DNA of 64,000 nt, taken from NCBI RefSeq assembly GCF_900103225.1, contig NZ_FNJH01000004.1, forward strand, positions 396,502-460,501, given 5' to 3'. Under the pieces are notes generated by a model. That model was given only the letters and a program-made list of their open reading frames with translations, did not search any database and had not been told where the DNA came from. The position numbers and the translations under genes were made by a program. This stretch comes from Pseudomonas congelans (GTDB lineage: Bacteria; Pseudomonadota; Gammaproteobacteria; Pseudomonadales; Pseudomonadaceae). This document shows positions 52,586-61,540 of the stretch, piece after piece. How positions within the stretch are numbered: position 1 is the first letter of the stretch; the number at the start of each line of letters is the position of its first letter.

Positions 52586-53236
52586 TCAGACCGCGGAGTG
52601 CTCCAGCTCCAGGCCGACGCCCAATTGCCGTGACAGGCTTGGCCAGCGCTGCCAGGCCGCGTCCGTTTCAGGGCTGATCAGCTTTTCGCGGTAGGCCTCG
52701 ACCGAGTCCAGCGCGAAACTCTCCTCATCAAGCAGTTCATCGACAGCATGGTGCACCGCTTCGTCCAGCTGGTTGGCAAATTGCTCGCCGATCAACTGGT
52801 GGGCAATCACGCTGGCAACCGTGGTATTCGACGGTATCAGCGGCTGACCGAAATGCTTGATGTACAGGTCATTCACCTCCTCGACCAGCCGATGGGCCAG
52901 ATAAGCCTCGTCCAACAGGCTTTCCAGGCCTTCATGTCCATCCATGATGGACGGTGGAGCCGCAAAAAAATGCTCGGCGATTTTCAGCACCGGCTTTATC
53001 TGCCCTTCGATCCCGGCTTCCAGCGCGACCTCATGGGCAGCGTCCAGCAGATCGGGTACCAGATCGATGTAGACCGTGACGAAACGCGCCAGCACGTCTT
53101 TCGCGTCGACCTCCGGCAGGTGGATGGCGGGATGGAGATGTGGGAGCTTTTGTTCCAACTGTTGCAGCAAGTGGCCGGTCCGGGCCTCATGTTGATGGGC
53201 TAGTTGTATCTGCTCGCGCAATGCGGCGGTGTTCAT
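52586..53236 (-). CDS. Conserved protein of unknown function (PA0104-like position)
   Basis: 216 aa, acidic, helical and without signal peptide or membrane span. The text DAKDVLARFVTVYIDLVPDLLDAAHEVALEAG and FFAAPPSIMDGHEGLESLLDEAYLAHRLVEEVNDLYI suggest a compact helical fold. By position between the SulP gene and cytochrome-oxidase assembly genes it matches PA0104 of P. aeruginosa (from memory). I do not recognise a characterised domain. It is divergent from the Cox11-like gene across an AT-rich 278-bp gap. Confidence 0.7.
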   Translation of the reverse strand: MNTAALREQIQLAHQHEARTGHLLQQLEQKLPHLHPAIHLPEVDAKDVLARFVTVYIDLVPDLLDAAHEVALEAGIEGQIKPVLKIAEHFFAAPPSIMDGHEGLESLLDEAYLAHRLVEEVNDLYIKHFGQPLIPSNTTVASVIAHQLIGEQFANQLDEAVHHAVDELLDEESFALDSVEAYREKLISPETDAAWQRWPSLSRQLGVGLELEHSAV

Positions 53237-53514
53237 GGCTGCTGGGACTCCTTGAGGCGTCAGACCTCTTGGCTCGTTGATGGAGAGTCATACGTTAGCT
53301 TGCATAACTAAATGCCTAAGACGGTTTTGCTATATGCGGCTCACATTTAGATACATTTGCTCTATCAAGACATTTTTCGCTCAGTTTCTAAGCGAAAATG
53401 ACTGCCATACCGGCTATGCGGCTGCCAGGCAGCTCGCGTTTTGGATAAGCAGGCTACTCTGAAGTCGCCCGCAGCTATTTCGACACGCTGTCCGATATAA
53501 AAAGTGAGCCACGC
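53237..53514. other. AT-rich gap, likely scar of a lost cytochrome oxidase operon
   Basis: Between the PA0104-like gene and the Cox11-like gene, other pseudomonads carry coxB and coxA. Here only 278 bp remain, AT-rich, with an 8-bp hairpin TTTTCGCT/AGCGAAAA at 53374-53398. No cox coding sequence could be recognised in it. It probably supplies a promoter for the Cox11-like gene. Confidence 0.45.
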
Positions 53515-54009
53515 ATGGGCCAGCCTCTTTTGTCCAAACCGCTCGTTCTGCGTTTGACGTGTTTAGTAGTGATGATGTTGATCTGCGGATCGGCATTGCC
53601 GTCGCTCTATGGCTTGCTGACCGGACATGACAATAACGGCATGCCGGGTCAGGACGCTTCGCGCCAGGTCGAGGTGCAGTTCACCGCTGGCAACGCTGCC
53701 GGGATGACCTGGGCGTTCTACCCGCAGTCCCGCCAGATGCAGGTCCACCCCGGTGCGGTCAACGAGATGATCTTCATCGCGCAGAACCCGACCGACAGAC
53801 CCATGAAAGCCCAAGCCATACCGGGTATTTCGCCCGGAAAGGCCGCAACGTGGTTTCACAAGACCGAATGCTTCTGCTTCACCCAGCAGACGTTGCAGCC
53901 GGGCGAGCGCATCGAGATGCCGGTGCGCTTCATCGTCGACCGTGACATGCCCGACGATGTAAAACGTCTGACGCTGGCCTATACGCTGTTCGATGTCACC
54001 ACGCACTAG
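53515..54009 (+). CDS. Cox11/CtaG-like copper chaperone, orphan
   Basis: 164 aa with one N-terminal membrane helix (about 12-33) and a periplasmic immunoglobulin-like domain. The CuB-delivery motif is intact: FHKTECFCFTQQTLQPGE with both Cys of CFCF. The cysteine normally found just after the helix (as in YDxxCxxTG) is missing here: the sequence reads LYGLLTGHDNN. Two Cys (16 and 24) lie in the helix instead. Cox11 delivers copper to subunit I of heme-copper oxidases, but no oxidase subunit genes adjoin. It is followed 63 bp later by the SCO1-like gene. Confidence 0.85.
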   Translation: MGQPLLSKPLVLRLTCLVVMMLICGSALPSLYGLLTGHDNNGMPGQDASRQVEVQFTAGNAAGMTWAFYPQSRQMQVHPGAVNEMIFIAQNPTDRPMKAQAIPGISPGKAATWFHKTECFCFTQQTLQPGERIEMPVRFIVDRDMPDDVKRLTLAYTLFDVTTH

Positions 54010-54072
54010 GCTCGGTACGCAATATAGGCCATCATCCCCGGCCGCACGCCGATCACTACTCGCGCTGACACC

Positions 54073-54705
54073 ATGACCCGTACTCAGAAAACCGTTTTCA
54101 TTGCTGCCGCTATTGTCGCCCTGCTTCTGGGCGTGATCCTCAGTCAGGTGCTGCCTGGCCGCAGCTCGCCGGATCAGGCAGCGCTTAACGACGCCGGTAT
54201 TGTCCTGCTCCCCAAAAGCCGCCAATTGCCGGCCCTGAGCGTGACCGACCAGAACGGCGCGGCCGTGGCCCTTGATGGCTTGAAAGACCAATGGACGCTG
54301 ATGTTCTTTGGTTATACCTTCTGCCCGGATATCTGCCCCACGACGCTGGCGCAGATAAAGCAGATCAGGACCGAACTGCCCGAAGAGACGGTCAAGCGCA
54401 TGCGGGTGGTACTGGTCAGCGTCGATCCGAACCGCGACACACCGCAGCAGCTCAAGCAATACCTGGGCTACTTCGACAAGCAGTACATCGGCCTGACGGC
54501 ACCTGTCGCGGATATCCAGACACTGGCCAATGCCGTGAGCATTCCGTTTATTCCGGCCGATACCCGTAAACCGAACTACTTCGTCGACCACAGCGGTAAC
54601 CTGGCCCTGATCGGCCCGGACGGCACGCAACGAGGTTTTATCCGCGCACCGCTGAACAACCAGAAACTGGTGAAGCAGTTGCCGGGTTTGCTGGAAAGGG
54701 ATTAG
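54073..54705 (+). CDS. SCO1/SenC/PrrC-family copper-binding protein
   Basis: 210 aa with an N-terminal membrane anchor (8-26). The thioredoxin-like fold carries copper-binding CPDIC (FGYTFCPDICPTTLAQI) and the distal His in YFVDHSGNLALIGPDG. SCO proteins metallate the CuA site of cytochrome oxidase or act as thiol reductants. Together with the Cox11-like gene it is all that is left of the oxidase assembly cluster seen elsewhere in the genus, so its current target is uncertain; it may serve the remaining cbb3 or other copper enzymes. Confidence 0.9.
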   Translation: MTRTQKTVFIAAAIVALLLGVILSQVLPGRSSPDQAALNDAGIVLLPKSRQLPALSVTDQNGAAVALDGLKDQWTLMFFGYTFCPDICPTTLAQIKQIRTELPEETVKRMRVVLVSVDPNRDTPQQLKQYLGYFDKQYIGLTAPVADIQTLANAVSIPFIPADTRKPNYFVDHSGNLALIGPDGTQRGFIRAPLNNQKLVKQLPGLLERD

Positions 54706-54729
54706 TCAGTGCACTGACACTAAATCGCC

Positions 54730-54829
54730 AGGAACGCGGGGCGTCCTGAAGGGCGCTATCACGCAGAGCGTGGGAGCGATAGGGCCATGCGCAGCGTGGG
54801 AAAGCAGTTCTCGACGCTCTGCGTCGCAA
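54730..54829. repeat. Degenerate pair of extragenic repeat arms
   Basis: The arm 54730-54782 (GGAACGCGGGGCGTCC ... GGGAGCGAT) and a reversed arm 54781-54829 (ATAGGGCCATGCGC ... GACGCTCTGCGTC) match the window-wide family with more mismatches than other copies. They lie between the SCO1-like stop and the metQ stop (convergent genes). Confidence 0.7.
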
Positions 54830-54877
54830 GGGACGCAGAACACTGGCACGAGAACCGCGAGGTGCGATCAGATCAGA

Positions 54878-55651
54878 TCAGAACGCCGGGACTACAGCGC
54901 CTTTGTACTTCTCGGCCAGGAATGTTTTCACTTCCGGGCTCTGCAAGGCGGCAACCAGCTTCTTCATCGCATCCGAATCCTTGTTGTCCGGGCGGGCCAC
55001 CAGAATGTTCGCGTAGGGCGAATCGGCACCTTCGATGATCAGCGCATCCTTGGTCGGATCGAGCTTGGCGCTCAGGGCATAGTTGGTGTTGATCAGCGCC
55101 AGATCGACCTGAGTCAGCACGCGGGGCAGCGTAGCGGCTTCCAGTTCACGGAATTTCAGGTCTTTCGGGTTATTCACGACATCCGAAGGCTTGGACAGGA
55201 TGTTGCCCGGATCCTTCAGGGTGATCAGACCTGCCTTGGCCAACAACAGCAAGGCGCGGCCTTCATTGGTGGCGTCATTGGGCAGGGCGACATTGGCGCC
55301 AGTGGGCAGCTCTTCCAGCGTCTTGAACTTGTCCGAGTAAGCGCCGAAAGGCTCGATGTGAACCTTGGCCACGGCTACCAGATCAGTGCCTTTACCCTTG
55401 TTGAACTCATCCAGATACGGCTGGTGCTGGAAGAAATTCGCGTCCATACGGTTCTGCGACACCTGCACGTTAGGCTGGATGTAGTCATTGAACACCTTGA
55501 TGTTCAAATCCACGCCTTCTTTGGCCAGGGTCGGTTTGACGAACTCCAGGATCTCGGCGTGCGGCACGGCAGAGGCCGCGACGGTCAGGGTTTCGTTGGC
55601 CTGCGCGGACAAGGCGGTGACAGCGGCGAATATGGCCAATAGTTTTTTCAT
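54878..55651 (-). CDS. metQ: Methionine ABC transporter substrate-binding protein MetQ
   Basis: 257 aa from the ATG 55649-55651 (start MKKLLAIFAAV); 14 extra residues upstream are in frame but not likely. The signal peptide ends at AQA with no lipobox. Mature sequence ETLTVAASAVPHAEILEFV, DLNIKVFNDYIQPNVQ and YKGAVVPAF is typical of MetQ. Last gene of metN-metI-metQ. It is a clear paralogue of the stand-alone protein at 11514-12296. Confidence 0.92.
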   Translation of the reverse strand: MKKLLAIFAAVTALSAQANETLTVAASAVPHAEILEFVKPTLAKEGVDLNIKVFNDYIQPNVQVSQNRMDANFFQHQPYLDEFNKGKGTDLVAVAKVHIEPFGAYSDKFKTLEELPTGANVALPNDATNEGRALLLLAKAGLITLKDPGNILSKPSDVVNNPKDLKFRELEAATLPRVLTQVDLALINTNYALSAKLDPTKDALIIEGADSPYANILVARPDNKDSDAMKKLVAALQSPEVKTFLAEKYKGAVVPAF

Positions 55652-55702
55652 GCAACAACTCCTTTGGGCCCGTACGAGACAGGCCAATACCAACGGATTC
55701 GA

Positions 55703-56377
55703 TCAACGATGTGTGAAATGCGCGACCAGTCTGTCGCCGATGGTCTGCAGAATCTGCACCAGCACCAGCAACAATACGACCGTCACGAACATCACATCGT
55801 TCTGGAAGCGTTGATAACCGTAACGGATCGCCAGGTCGCCCAGCCCGCCAGCGCCCACCGCACCGGCCATGGCCGTGAACGACACCAGCGCAATGGCAGT
55901 CACCGTGATCGCCGCCAGAATGCCGGGGCGCGCCTCGGGCAGCAGCGCCTTGACGATGATCTGCCGAGTCGTCGCGCCCATGGCCTGTGTGGCTTCGATG
56001 ATGCCGCGATCCACTTCGCGCAAGGCTGTTTCTACCAGACGCGCAAAGAACGGCGTGGCGCCGGCGATCAGCGGCGGCAACGTACCGAGGATGCCCAGCG
56101 ACGTACCGGTAATGATCTCGGTCAACGGCATCATCACGATCAGCAGGATGATGAACGGCAGCGCGCGCAGCATGTTGACGATCACCCCGACCGTCGCATA
56201 CAGCTGCTTGTGCTCCAGCAACTGACGCGGCGAGGTGAGGAACATCAGCACACCCAGCGGCAGGCCGAGCAGGATGGTGAAACCGAGCGATACACCGAGC
56301 ATGATCAGCGTGTCGCCAGTGGCCACCCAGATCTCGTACCAGTCGACATTGGAAAACAGGTTCAAAAAAGCGTCCAT
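55703..56377 (-). CDS. metI: Methionine ABC transporter permease MetI
   Basis: 224 aa, about five membrane helices. The family segment EATQAMGATTRQIIVKALLPEA is the EAA loop, and GDTLIMLGVSLGFTILLGLPLGVLM opens the core. The start overlaps the metN stop by 1 bp (TGATG), giving translational coupling. It passes D- or L-methionine from MetQ. Confidence 0.94.
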   Translation of the reverse strand: MDAFLNLFSNVDWYEIWVATGDTLIMLGVSLGFTILLGLPLGVLMFLTSPRQLLEHKQLYATVGVIVNMLRALPFIILLIVMMPLTEIITGTSLGILGTLPPLIAGATPFFARLVETALREVDRGIIEATQAMGATTRQIIVKALLPEARPGILAAITVTAIALVSFTAMAGAVGAGGLGDLAIRYGYQRFQNDVMFVTVVLLLVLVQILQTIGDRLVAHFTHR

Positions 56378-57384
56378 CAGCGCAGCACCTCCATATGAAC
56401 ATCAGCGGCGGTGAAGCGCGCAAAGGCGGCGTCCATGTCGCCGCCGGTGATGGCCAGCGTCAACTGCCCGTAAGGGGTGTCCTTGATGCGGTCGATGCGA
56501 CCGGCAAGGATGCTGTAATCGACGCCGGTTTCCCGCGCCACCGTGCCGAGCAGCGGCGCGTAAGTGGCCTCGCCCTGAAACGTCAGACGCACGATACGGC
56601 CTTGAACGTGAGCGAAGTCGTCACGCTGCTCGTTCTCGTCGATCTGCTCGTCTTCCTGCACAAAGCGCTTGGTCGTCGGGTGTTGTGGATGCAAAAACAC
56701 ATCGGCGACCTTGCCGTGCTCGACAATCACCCCGGCGTCCATCACGGCCACCTGATCGCAGACGCGACGAATCACGTCCATCTCATGGGTGATGAGCACG
56801 ATGGTCAGCTTCAGCTCACGATTGATCTCGGCCAGCAGTTGCAAGACCGACGCAGTGGTCTGCGGATCCAGCGCGCTGGTGGCTTCATCGCACAGCAGGA
56901 TTTTTGGTTTGGTGGCCAGTGCGCGGGCGATGCCGACGCGTTGCTTCTGGCCGCCCGACAGTTGTGCCGGGTACTTTTTGGCGTGATCGGACAAGCCGAC
57001 CCGCTCCAGCAACTCGGCCACGCGCTGGTCGATCTGCTTGCGCGGCATATCGCCTGCCAGGGTCAGCGGCATGGCGACGTTGTCGGCCACGGTTTTCGAC
57101 GCCAGCAGATTGAAGTGCTGGAAAATCATCCCGACCTGTTGGCGGAAGCGGCGCAGGCCGTTGGCATCGAGCGCAGTGACGTCTTCTCCATCGACCACAA
57201 TCTGTCCACCACTCGGGGTTTCCAGGCGGTTGATCAGGCGCAGCAGGGTACTTTTGCCCGCGCCGGAGTGGCCGATGATGCCGAACACCTGGCCGCTGTC
57301 GACGCGCAGGCTGGTGGGGTGCAGGGCCGGTATTTCCTTGCCTGCCACCCGATAGGTTTTGTGGACGTTATGAAACTCGATCAC
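56377..57384 (-). CDS. metN: Methionine ABC transporter ATP-binding protein MetN
   Basis: 335 aa. Walker A IGHSGAGKST, signature LSGGQKQRVGIARAL, Walker B ILLCDEATSALDPQTT and the H-loop ITHEMDVIRRV. The C-terminal 95 residues are a NIL regulatory domain (GRIVRLTFQGEATYAPLL ... RIDRIKDTPYGQL), which senses internal methionine and inhibits transport. First gene of the operon; no methionine riboswitch was seen in the 307-bp leader. Confidence 0.95.
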   Translation of the reverse strand: MIEFHNVHKTYRVAGKEIPALHPTSLRVDSGQVFGIIGHSGAGKSTLLRLINRLETPSGGQIVVDGEDVTALDANGLRRFRQQVGMIFQHFNLLASKTVADNVAMPLTLAGDMPRKQIDQRVAELLERVGLSDHAKKYPAQLSGGQKQRVGIARALATKPKILLCDEATSALDPQTTASVLQLLAEINRELKLTIVLITHEMDVIRRVCDQVAVMDAGVIVEHGKVADVFLHPQHPTTKRFVQEDEQIDENEQRDDFAHVQGRIVRLTFQGEATYAPLLGTVARETGVDYSILAGRIDRIKDTPYGQLTLAITGGDMDAAFARFTAADVHMEVLR

Positions 57385-57691
57385 GGAGCGAACCTTGTGG
57401 GGCGCGTTAAAAAATCAGCGCAGTGGCTAGGGCGCCACCTGCTTCGTTACCTCGGCCGGATAAAGCCGGGCGCGCATTTTAGCCTGTCCGGCCCGCTGTG
57501 CTTAGCATTTATTTACCGGCTGTCCTGCGCAATGGGCATAACACGACCGTTGGTGATCGTATGCCGAAAATAAAAGGAACGGCTGTTTTTTGCTCCGGTC
57601 ACTTCTTCGATACCGTGATTTCCCGCTTACGCCAGGGAAGTCGTAATCAGCGAACCCAACTCAATGATTGGGGCGAGATAAGGAGTCTCTG
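57385..57691. other. Divergent promoter region of metN and the catalase gene
   Basis: 307 bp without a gene. It contains several short hairpins (for example GTGGC/GCCAC at 57425-57440) and a T-run after GGCTG near 57583. Promoters of metN (leftward) and katE (rightward) must lie here. I could not identify an OxyR site or a clear RpoS -10 element with confidence. Confidence 0.45.
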
Positions 57692-59842
57692 ATGGCTAGC
57701 AAGAACGCACCACCTGTAACCGAAACGCCCAAGAGCGAAATGGCAGGCACCGACACCCTGGACCGTGGCAATACCAACGAGAAGCTGGAAAGTCTTGAGC
57801 AGTTTCGCTCGGACGCCACCCAGCAGGCCCTGCGCACCAACCACGGCGTCAAGATTTCCGATAACCAGAACACCCTGAAAGTCGGCAGCCGCGGCCCATC
57901 GCTGCTCGAAGACTTCATCATGCGTGAAAAGATCACGCACTTTGACCATGAGCGTATTCCGGAGCGTATCGTCCACGCCCGCGGTACTGCAGCGCATGGC
58001 TATTTCCAGACTTACGAAGACCACGGCGCGCTGAGTAAAGCAGGCTTCCTGCGTGATCCGGGCAAGAAGACCCCGGTGTTTGTGCGTTTCTCCACCGTTC
58101 AGGGCCCACGTGGCTCGGGCGACACCGTGCGTGACGTGCGTGGCTTTGCCGTCAAGCTCTACACCGACGAAGGCAACTTCGACCTGGTGGGCAACAACAT
58201 GCCGGTGTTCTTCATTCAGGACGCCATCAAGTTTCCTGACTTCGTGCACGCGGTGAAACCCGAGCCGCACAACGAAATCCCGACTGGCGGCTCGGCTCAC
58301 GACACCTTCTGGGACTTCGTCTCGCTGGTGCCGGAATCCGCGCACATGGTGCTGTGGACCATGTCCGACCGGGCGATCCCGAAAAGCCTGCGCACCATGC
58401 AGGGCTTTGGTATCCACACCTTCCGCTTCATCAACACTGAAGGTAAGTCGAGCTTCGTGAAGTTTCACTGGAAGCCCAAGTTCGGCGTCTGCTCGCTGGT
58501 CTGGGACGAAGCGCAGAAGCTCGCCGGCAAGGACACTGATTTCCACCGCCGCGACCTGTGGGAGTCCATCGAGATGGGCGACTACCCGGAATGGGAACTG
58601 GGTGTACAGATCGTTGCCGAGGAAGACGAGCACAAGTTCGACTTCGACCTGCTCGATCCGACCAAGATCATCCCGGAAGAACTGGTGCCGGTCACCCCGC
58701 TGGGCAAGATGGTCTTGAACCGTAACCCGGACAACTATTTCGCCGAGACCGAGCAGGTTGCCTTCTGCCCGGGGCACATCGTGCCAGGTATCGATTTCTC
58801 CAACGATCCGCTGCTGCAAGGTCGCCTGTTTTCCTACACCGACACGCAGATCAGCCGTCTGGGTGGGCCGAACTTCCACGAAATCCCGATCAACCGTCCG
58901 ATCGCGCCGAACCACAACGGTCAGCGTGACGCACAGCATCGCACCACGATCGACAAGGGTCGCGCTTCCTACGAGCCGAATTCGATCGATGGCGGCTGGC
59001 CGAAGGAAACTCCTGCCGGCCCGGTAGATGGCGGTTTCGAGACCTACCCTGAGCGCGTTGAAGCGCACAAGGTACGTGAGCGCAGCGAATCTTTTGGCGA
59101 TCACTTCTCGCAGGCCACCCTGTTCTTCCAGAGCATGAGCCACCACGAGAAAGAGCACATCATCGCGGCCTACAGCTTCGAGTTGGGCAAGGTCGAGCGC
59201 GAGTACATTCGTGCCCGTCAGGTCAACGAGATTCTGGCCAACATCGATCTGGAGCTGGCCAAGCGTGTAGCTGCCAACCTCGGCTTGCCAGCACCGACTG
59301 CCGGTACCGTACCTGCGCGTCAGACTTCGGTTAAAGAGTCGCCGGCACTGAGCCAGGTCAACCTGCTGTCTGGCGACATCGTTTCGCGCAAGGTTGCCAT
59401 TCTCGTGGCTGACGGCGTCGACGGTAAAGCGGTCGAAGCCATGAAGGCTGCTCTGACTGCTGAAGGCGCACACGCCAAGGTATTGGGCCCGACCTCCGCA
59501 CCGGTCAAGACCGCTGATGGCCAGAGCCTGCCAGTGGACGCATCGGCTGAAGGCCTGCCTTCGGTAGCGTTCGACGCAGTCTTCGTGCCGGGTGGCAAGG
59601 CTTCGATCGAAGCGCTACAAGGCGACGGTGTGGCATTGCACTTCATCCTGGAAGCCTACAAGCACCTCAAGGCCATCTCCTTTGCCGGGGAAGCCAAAGA
59701 GCTGTTGAAACTGCTACGCCTGGAAGAAGATGCGGGTCTGCTGGAGGTATCCGATAGCAAATCGTTCAAAGCGTTCTTCAACGCGATTGCTCAGCACCGT
59801 GTGTGGGATCGTGAAGTGAAAGCCAAGGCTGTTCCGGCTTGA
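57692..59842 (+). CDS. katE: Large-subunit heme catalase HPII with C-terminal DJ-1-like domain
   Basis: 716 aa from the ATG at 57692, AAGGAG 7 nt upstream. The catalase core shows the distal His in RIVHARGTAAHG, VRDVRGFAVKLYTDEGNFD, and the heme-ligand Tyr in RLFSYTDTQISRLGG. Residues about 560-716 form the extra flavodoxin/DJ-1-like domain of large catalases (RKVAILVADGVDG, DAVFVPGGKASIEAL). It disproportionates hydrogen peroxide in the cytoplasm; HPII-type enzymes are usually stationary-phase (RpoS) controlled. A strong hairpin terminator follows. Confidence 0.95.
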   Translation: MASKNAPPVTETPKSEMAGTDTLDRGNTNEKLESLEQFRSDATQQALRTNHGVKISDNQNTLKVGSRGPSLLEDFIMREKITHFDHERIPERIVHARGTAAHGYFQTYEDHGALSKAGFLRDPGKKTPVFVRFSTVQGPRGSGDTVRDVRGFAVKLYTDEGNFDLVGNNMPVFFIQDAIKFPDFVHAVKPEPHNEIPTGGSAHDTFWDFVSLVPESAHMVLWTMSDRAIPKSLRTMQGFGIHTFRFINTEGKSSFVKFHWKPKFGVCSLVWDEAQKLAGKDTDFHRRDLWESIEMGDYPEWELGVQIVAEEDEHKFDFDLLDPTKIIPEELVPVTPLGKMVLNRNPDNYFAETEQVAFCPGHIVPGIDFSNDPLLQGRLFSYTDTQISRLGGPNFHEIPINRPIAPNHNGQRDAQHRTTIDKGRASYEPNSIDGGWPKETPAGPVDGGFETYPERVEAHKVRERSESFGDHFSQATLFFQSMSHHEKEHIIAAYSFELGKVEREYIRARQVNEILANIDLELAKRVAANLGLPAPTAGTVPARQTSVKESPALSQVNLLSGDIVSRKVAILVADGVDGKAVEAMKAALTAEGAHAKVLGPTSAPVKTADGQSLPVDASAEGLPSVAFDAVFVPGGKASIEALQGDGVALHFILEAYKHLKAISFAGEAKELLKLLRLEEDAGLLEVSDSKSFKAFFNAIAQHRVWDREVKAKAVPA

Positions 59843-59862
59843 TCTGACGCTGCTAAGCCTAT

Positions 59863-59893
59863 CGCTCCCACGCTCCGGCGTGGGAGCGTTTTT
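59863..59893 (+). terminator. Rho-independent terminator after katE, formed by the repeat core
   Basis: CGCTCCCACGC and GCGTGGGAGCG pair around TCCG and are followed by TTTTT. The stem belongs to the extragenic repeat family (CCCACGCTCC), so here a repeat arm has been used as a genuine terminator 20 bp after the stop codon. Confidence 0.9.
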
Positions 59894-59930
59894 CTGAATG
59901 CTCACTCCCCGCATAGACTCCCGAACACTT

Positions 59931-59982
59931 CTCGTTCCTCACGTTCCGCGTGGGAATGCAGTTTCGGACGCTCTGCGTCCGC
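59931..59982. repeat. Single arm of the extragenic repeat
   Basis: CTCGTTCCTCACGTTCCGCGTGGGAATGC ... GACGCTCTGCGTCC in two pieces; matches the right arm of the 2195-2316 unit. It lies between the katE terminator and the stop of the lipoprotein gene. Confidence 0.85.
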
Positions 59983-59996
59983 TTTGAAGGATCGAC

Positions 59997-60713
59997 TCAG
60001 GACTTGGCTGGCGTCAGGATGATCTGCGCTTTTTCATTGCGCTCGATCTGGCGGCGCAGTTGCAGTTCGAAATCCGGATTGGCCTTGACCACCCGTTTGG
60101 TCAGCAACGTCGCCAGCCACGGATAGTCTTCGGTGCGTGGCACCACCATTAGCACTTCACAATTGAACGCCACGGTATCCGCTGCGATATCGTCCAGTTG
60201 ACGACGCAGTGCCCGCATATCGCCGATCTTGAGCTCAATCGTCGTGCTTTCTGCGGACGGATCAATCAGCTTGGCAACCCTTCTGGCTTCGGCCGCCTTC
60301 AAATCCGCTTCGGCTTTTTCCAGCTCGGCCTTGCGCGCATGGGCAATGGCGCCATTGACGCCACTGGTCAGCGCCGGTGCCTTGGGCATCAGCGCGCGCG
60401 CACGGCTCAGCGCAGTGGCCGCCGCATTCATATCGCCCTTTTGCAGGCTGATCTGACTGCGGCTCAGATAAGCTTCGGCCAGACGACGCTGAAAAGGCTC
60501 CAGACGGATATCGGCAGGATTGGCAGCCTGCAACGCCGTCAATTGGTCCTCGGCCGTTGCCAGCTCATTGCCGGCGATGTTCTGCTCAAGCTGAGCGAAT
60601 GCGTCAGGCTGGGCCTCGGAGGCAGGCGTCTCGACGGTGGGCGCACTCTGGCAGGCACCCAGCAGGATGGAAAATGCGACAAGCAGCAGATAGCGTGGGG
60701 CGAACGGCTTCAT
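59997..60713 (-). CDS. TPR-like lipoprotein (PA5502-like)
   Basis: 238 aa. The signal peptide ends in a lipobox (ILLGAC), making it a probable outer-membrane lipoprotein. The mature part is helical and TPR-like (ELATAEDQLTALQAANPADIRLEPFQRRLAEAYLSRSQ in parts, then ALSRARALMPKAPAL). The C-terminal 60 residues include a Cys (AFNCEVLMVVPR) and end in a basic segment. It lies upstream of metNIQ in other pseudomonads; here katE lies between. No function is assigned. Confidence 0.78.
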   Translation of the reverse strand: MKPFAPRYLLLVAFSILLGACQSAPTVETPASEAQPDAFAQLEQNIAGNELATAEDQLTALQAANPADIRLEPFQRRLAEAYLSRSQISLQKGDMNAAATALSRARALMPKAPALTSGVNGAIAHARKAELEKAEADLKAAEARRVAKLIDPSAESTTIELKIGDMRALRRQLDDIAADTVAFNCEVLMVVPRTEDYPWLATLLTKRVVKANPDFELQLRRQIERNEKAQIILTPAKS

Positions 60714-60751
60714 TCCTGCGATTCTCTAGTTTGCGCAAAAAACGAGCAAGT

Positions 60752-61540
60752 CTACACCGCTCGCCTGGGTAGAACAAAGCTGAGCAAGAACAACGCCGCA
60801 GCGGATACCACTATAGACGGTCCGGCAGGGGTGTCCTTGAACCAGGACAATGATAGCCCGGCACACACGGCTATCACGCCCAACAGGCTTGCGCCCAGCG
60901 CCATTTGCTCAGGCGAACGGGCGTGACGCTGTGCCGCAGCCGCCGGGATGATCAACAGCGACGTAATCAGCAGAACACCGACGATTTTCATCGCTACGGC
61001 GATCACCACGGCGATCAGCAGCATCAACGTCATGCGCAGTGTAGCAACCGGCAGGCCTTCGACACGCGCCAGTTCTTCATGCACGGTCATTGCCAGCAGT
61101 GGGCGCCACAGCGCGACGATCAGCACCAGCACCAACGTGCTGCCGCCCAGAATCCAGCCCAGATCAGCCGGACTGATAGCCAGCAGATCGCCGAACAGGT
61201 AGGCCATCAGGTCGATGCGCACTTCGTGCATGAAACTGAGCACTACCAGCCCCAGGGACAAGGTGCTCGGTGCCAGAATCCCCAGCAGTGTGTCCGACGC
61301 CAGCGGTTGGCGCTGTTGCAACGTGACCAGCAACACCGCCAGCAGCAGGCAGCCGACCGTCACCGCGATGGTCGGGCTGATGTCCAGCAGGAAGCCCAGC
61401 GCGACGCCGAGCAGCGCGGCATGGGACAGTGTGTCGCCGAAGTAGGCCATGCGCCGCCAGACCACGAATGATCCCAGCGGGCCAGCGACCACGGCCAGAG
61501 CAACGCCTGCGAGCAAGGCATAGAGTAGAAAGTCAGCCAT
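60752..61540 (-). CDS. znuB: Zinc ABC transporter permease ZnuB
   Basis: 262 aa from the ATG 61538-61540, overlapping the ZnuC stop by 8 bp. Eight hydrophobic segments; the family motif GPLGSFVVWRRMAYFGDTLSHAALLGVALG lies near the N-terminus, and the coupling region is HEELARVEGLPV. It forms the inner-membrane channel of the zinc importer. Last gene of zur-znuC-znuB. Confidence 0.95.
   Translation of the reverse strand: MADFLLYALLAGVALAVVAGPLGSFVVWRRMAYFGDTLSHAALLGVALGFLLDISPTIAVTVGCLLLAVLLVTLQQRQPLASDTLLGILAPSTLSLGLVVLSFMHEVRIDLMAYLFGDLLAISPADLGWILGGSTLVLVLIVALWRPLLAMTVHEELARVEGLPVATLRMTLMLLIAVVIAVAMKIVGVLLITSLLIIPAAAAQRHARSPEQMALGASLLGVIAVCAGLSLSWFKDTPAGPSIVVSAAALFLLSFVLPRRAV

Noticed and set aside
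57647..59473. 608-codon minus-strand open frame
   Set aside because: Antisense to the catalase gene, which has all heme and distal residues; no ribosome site.
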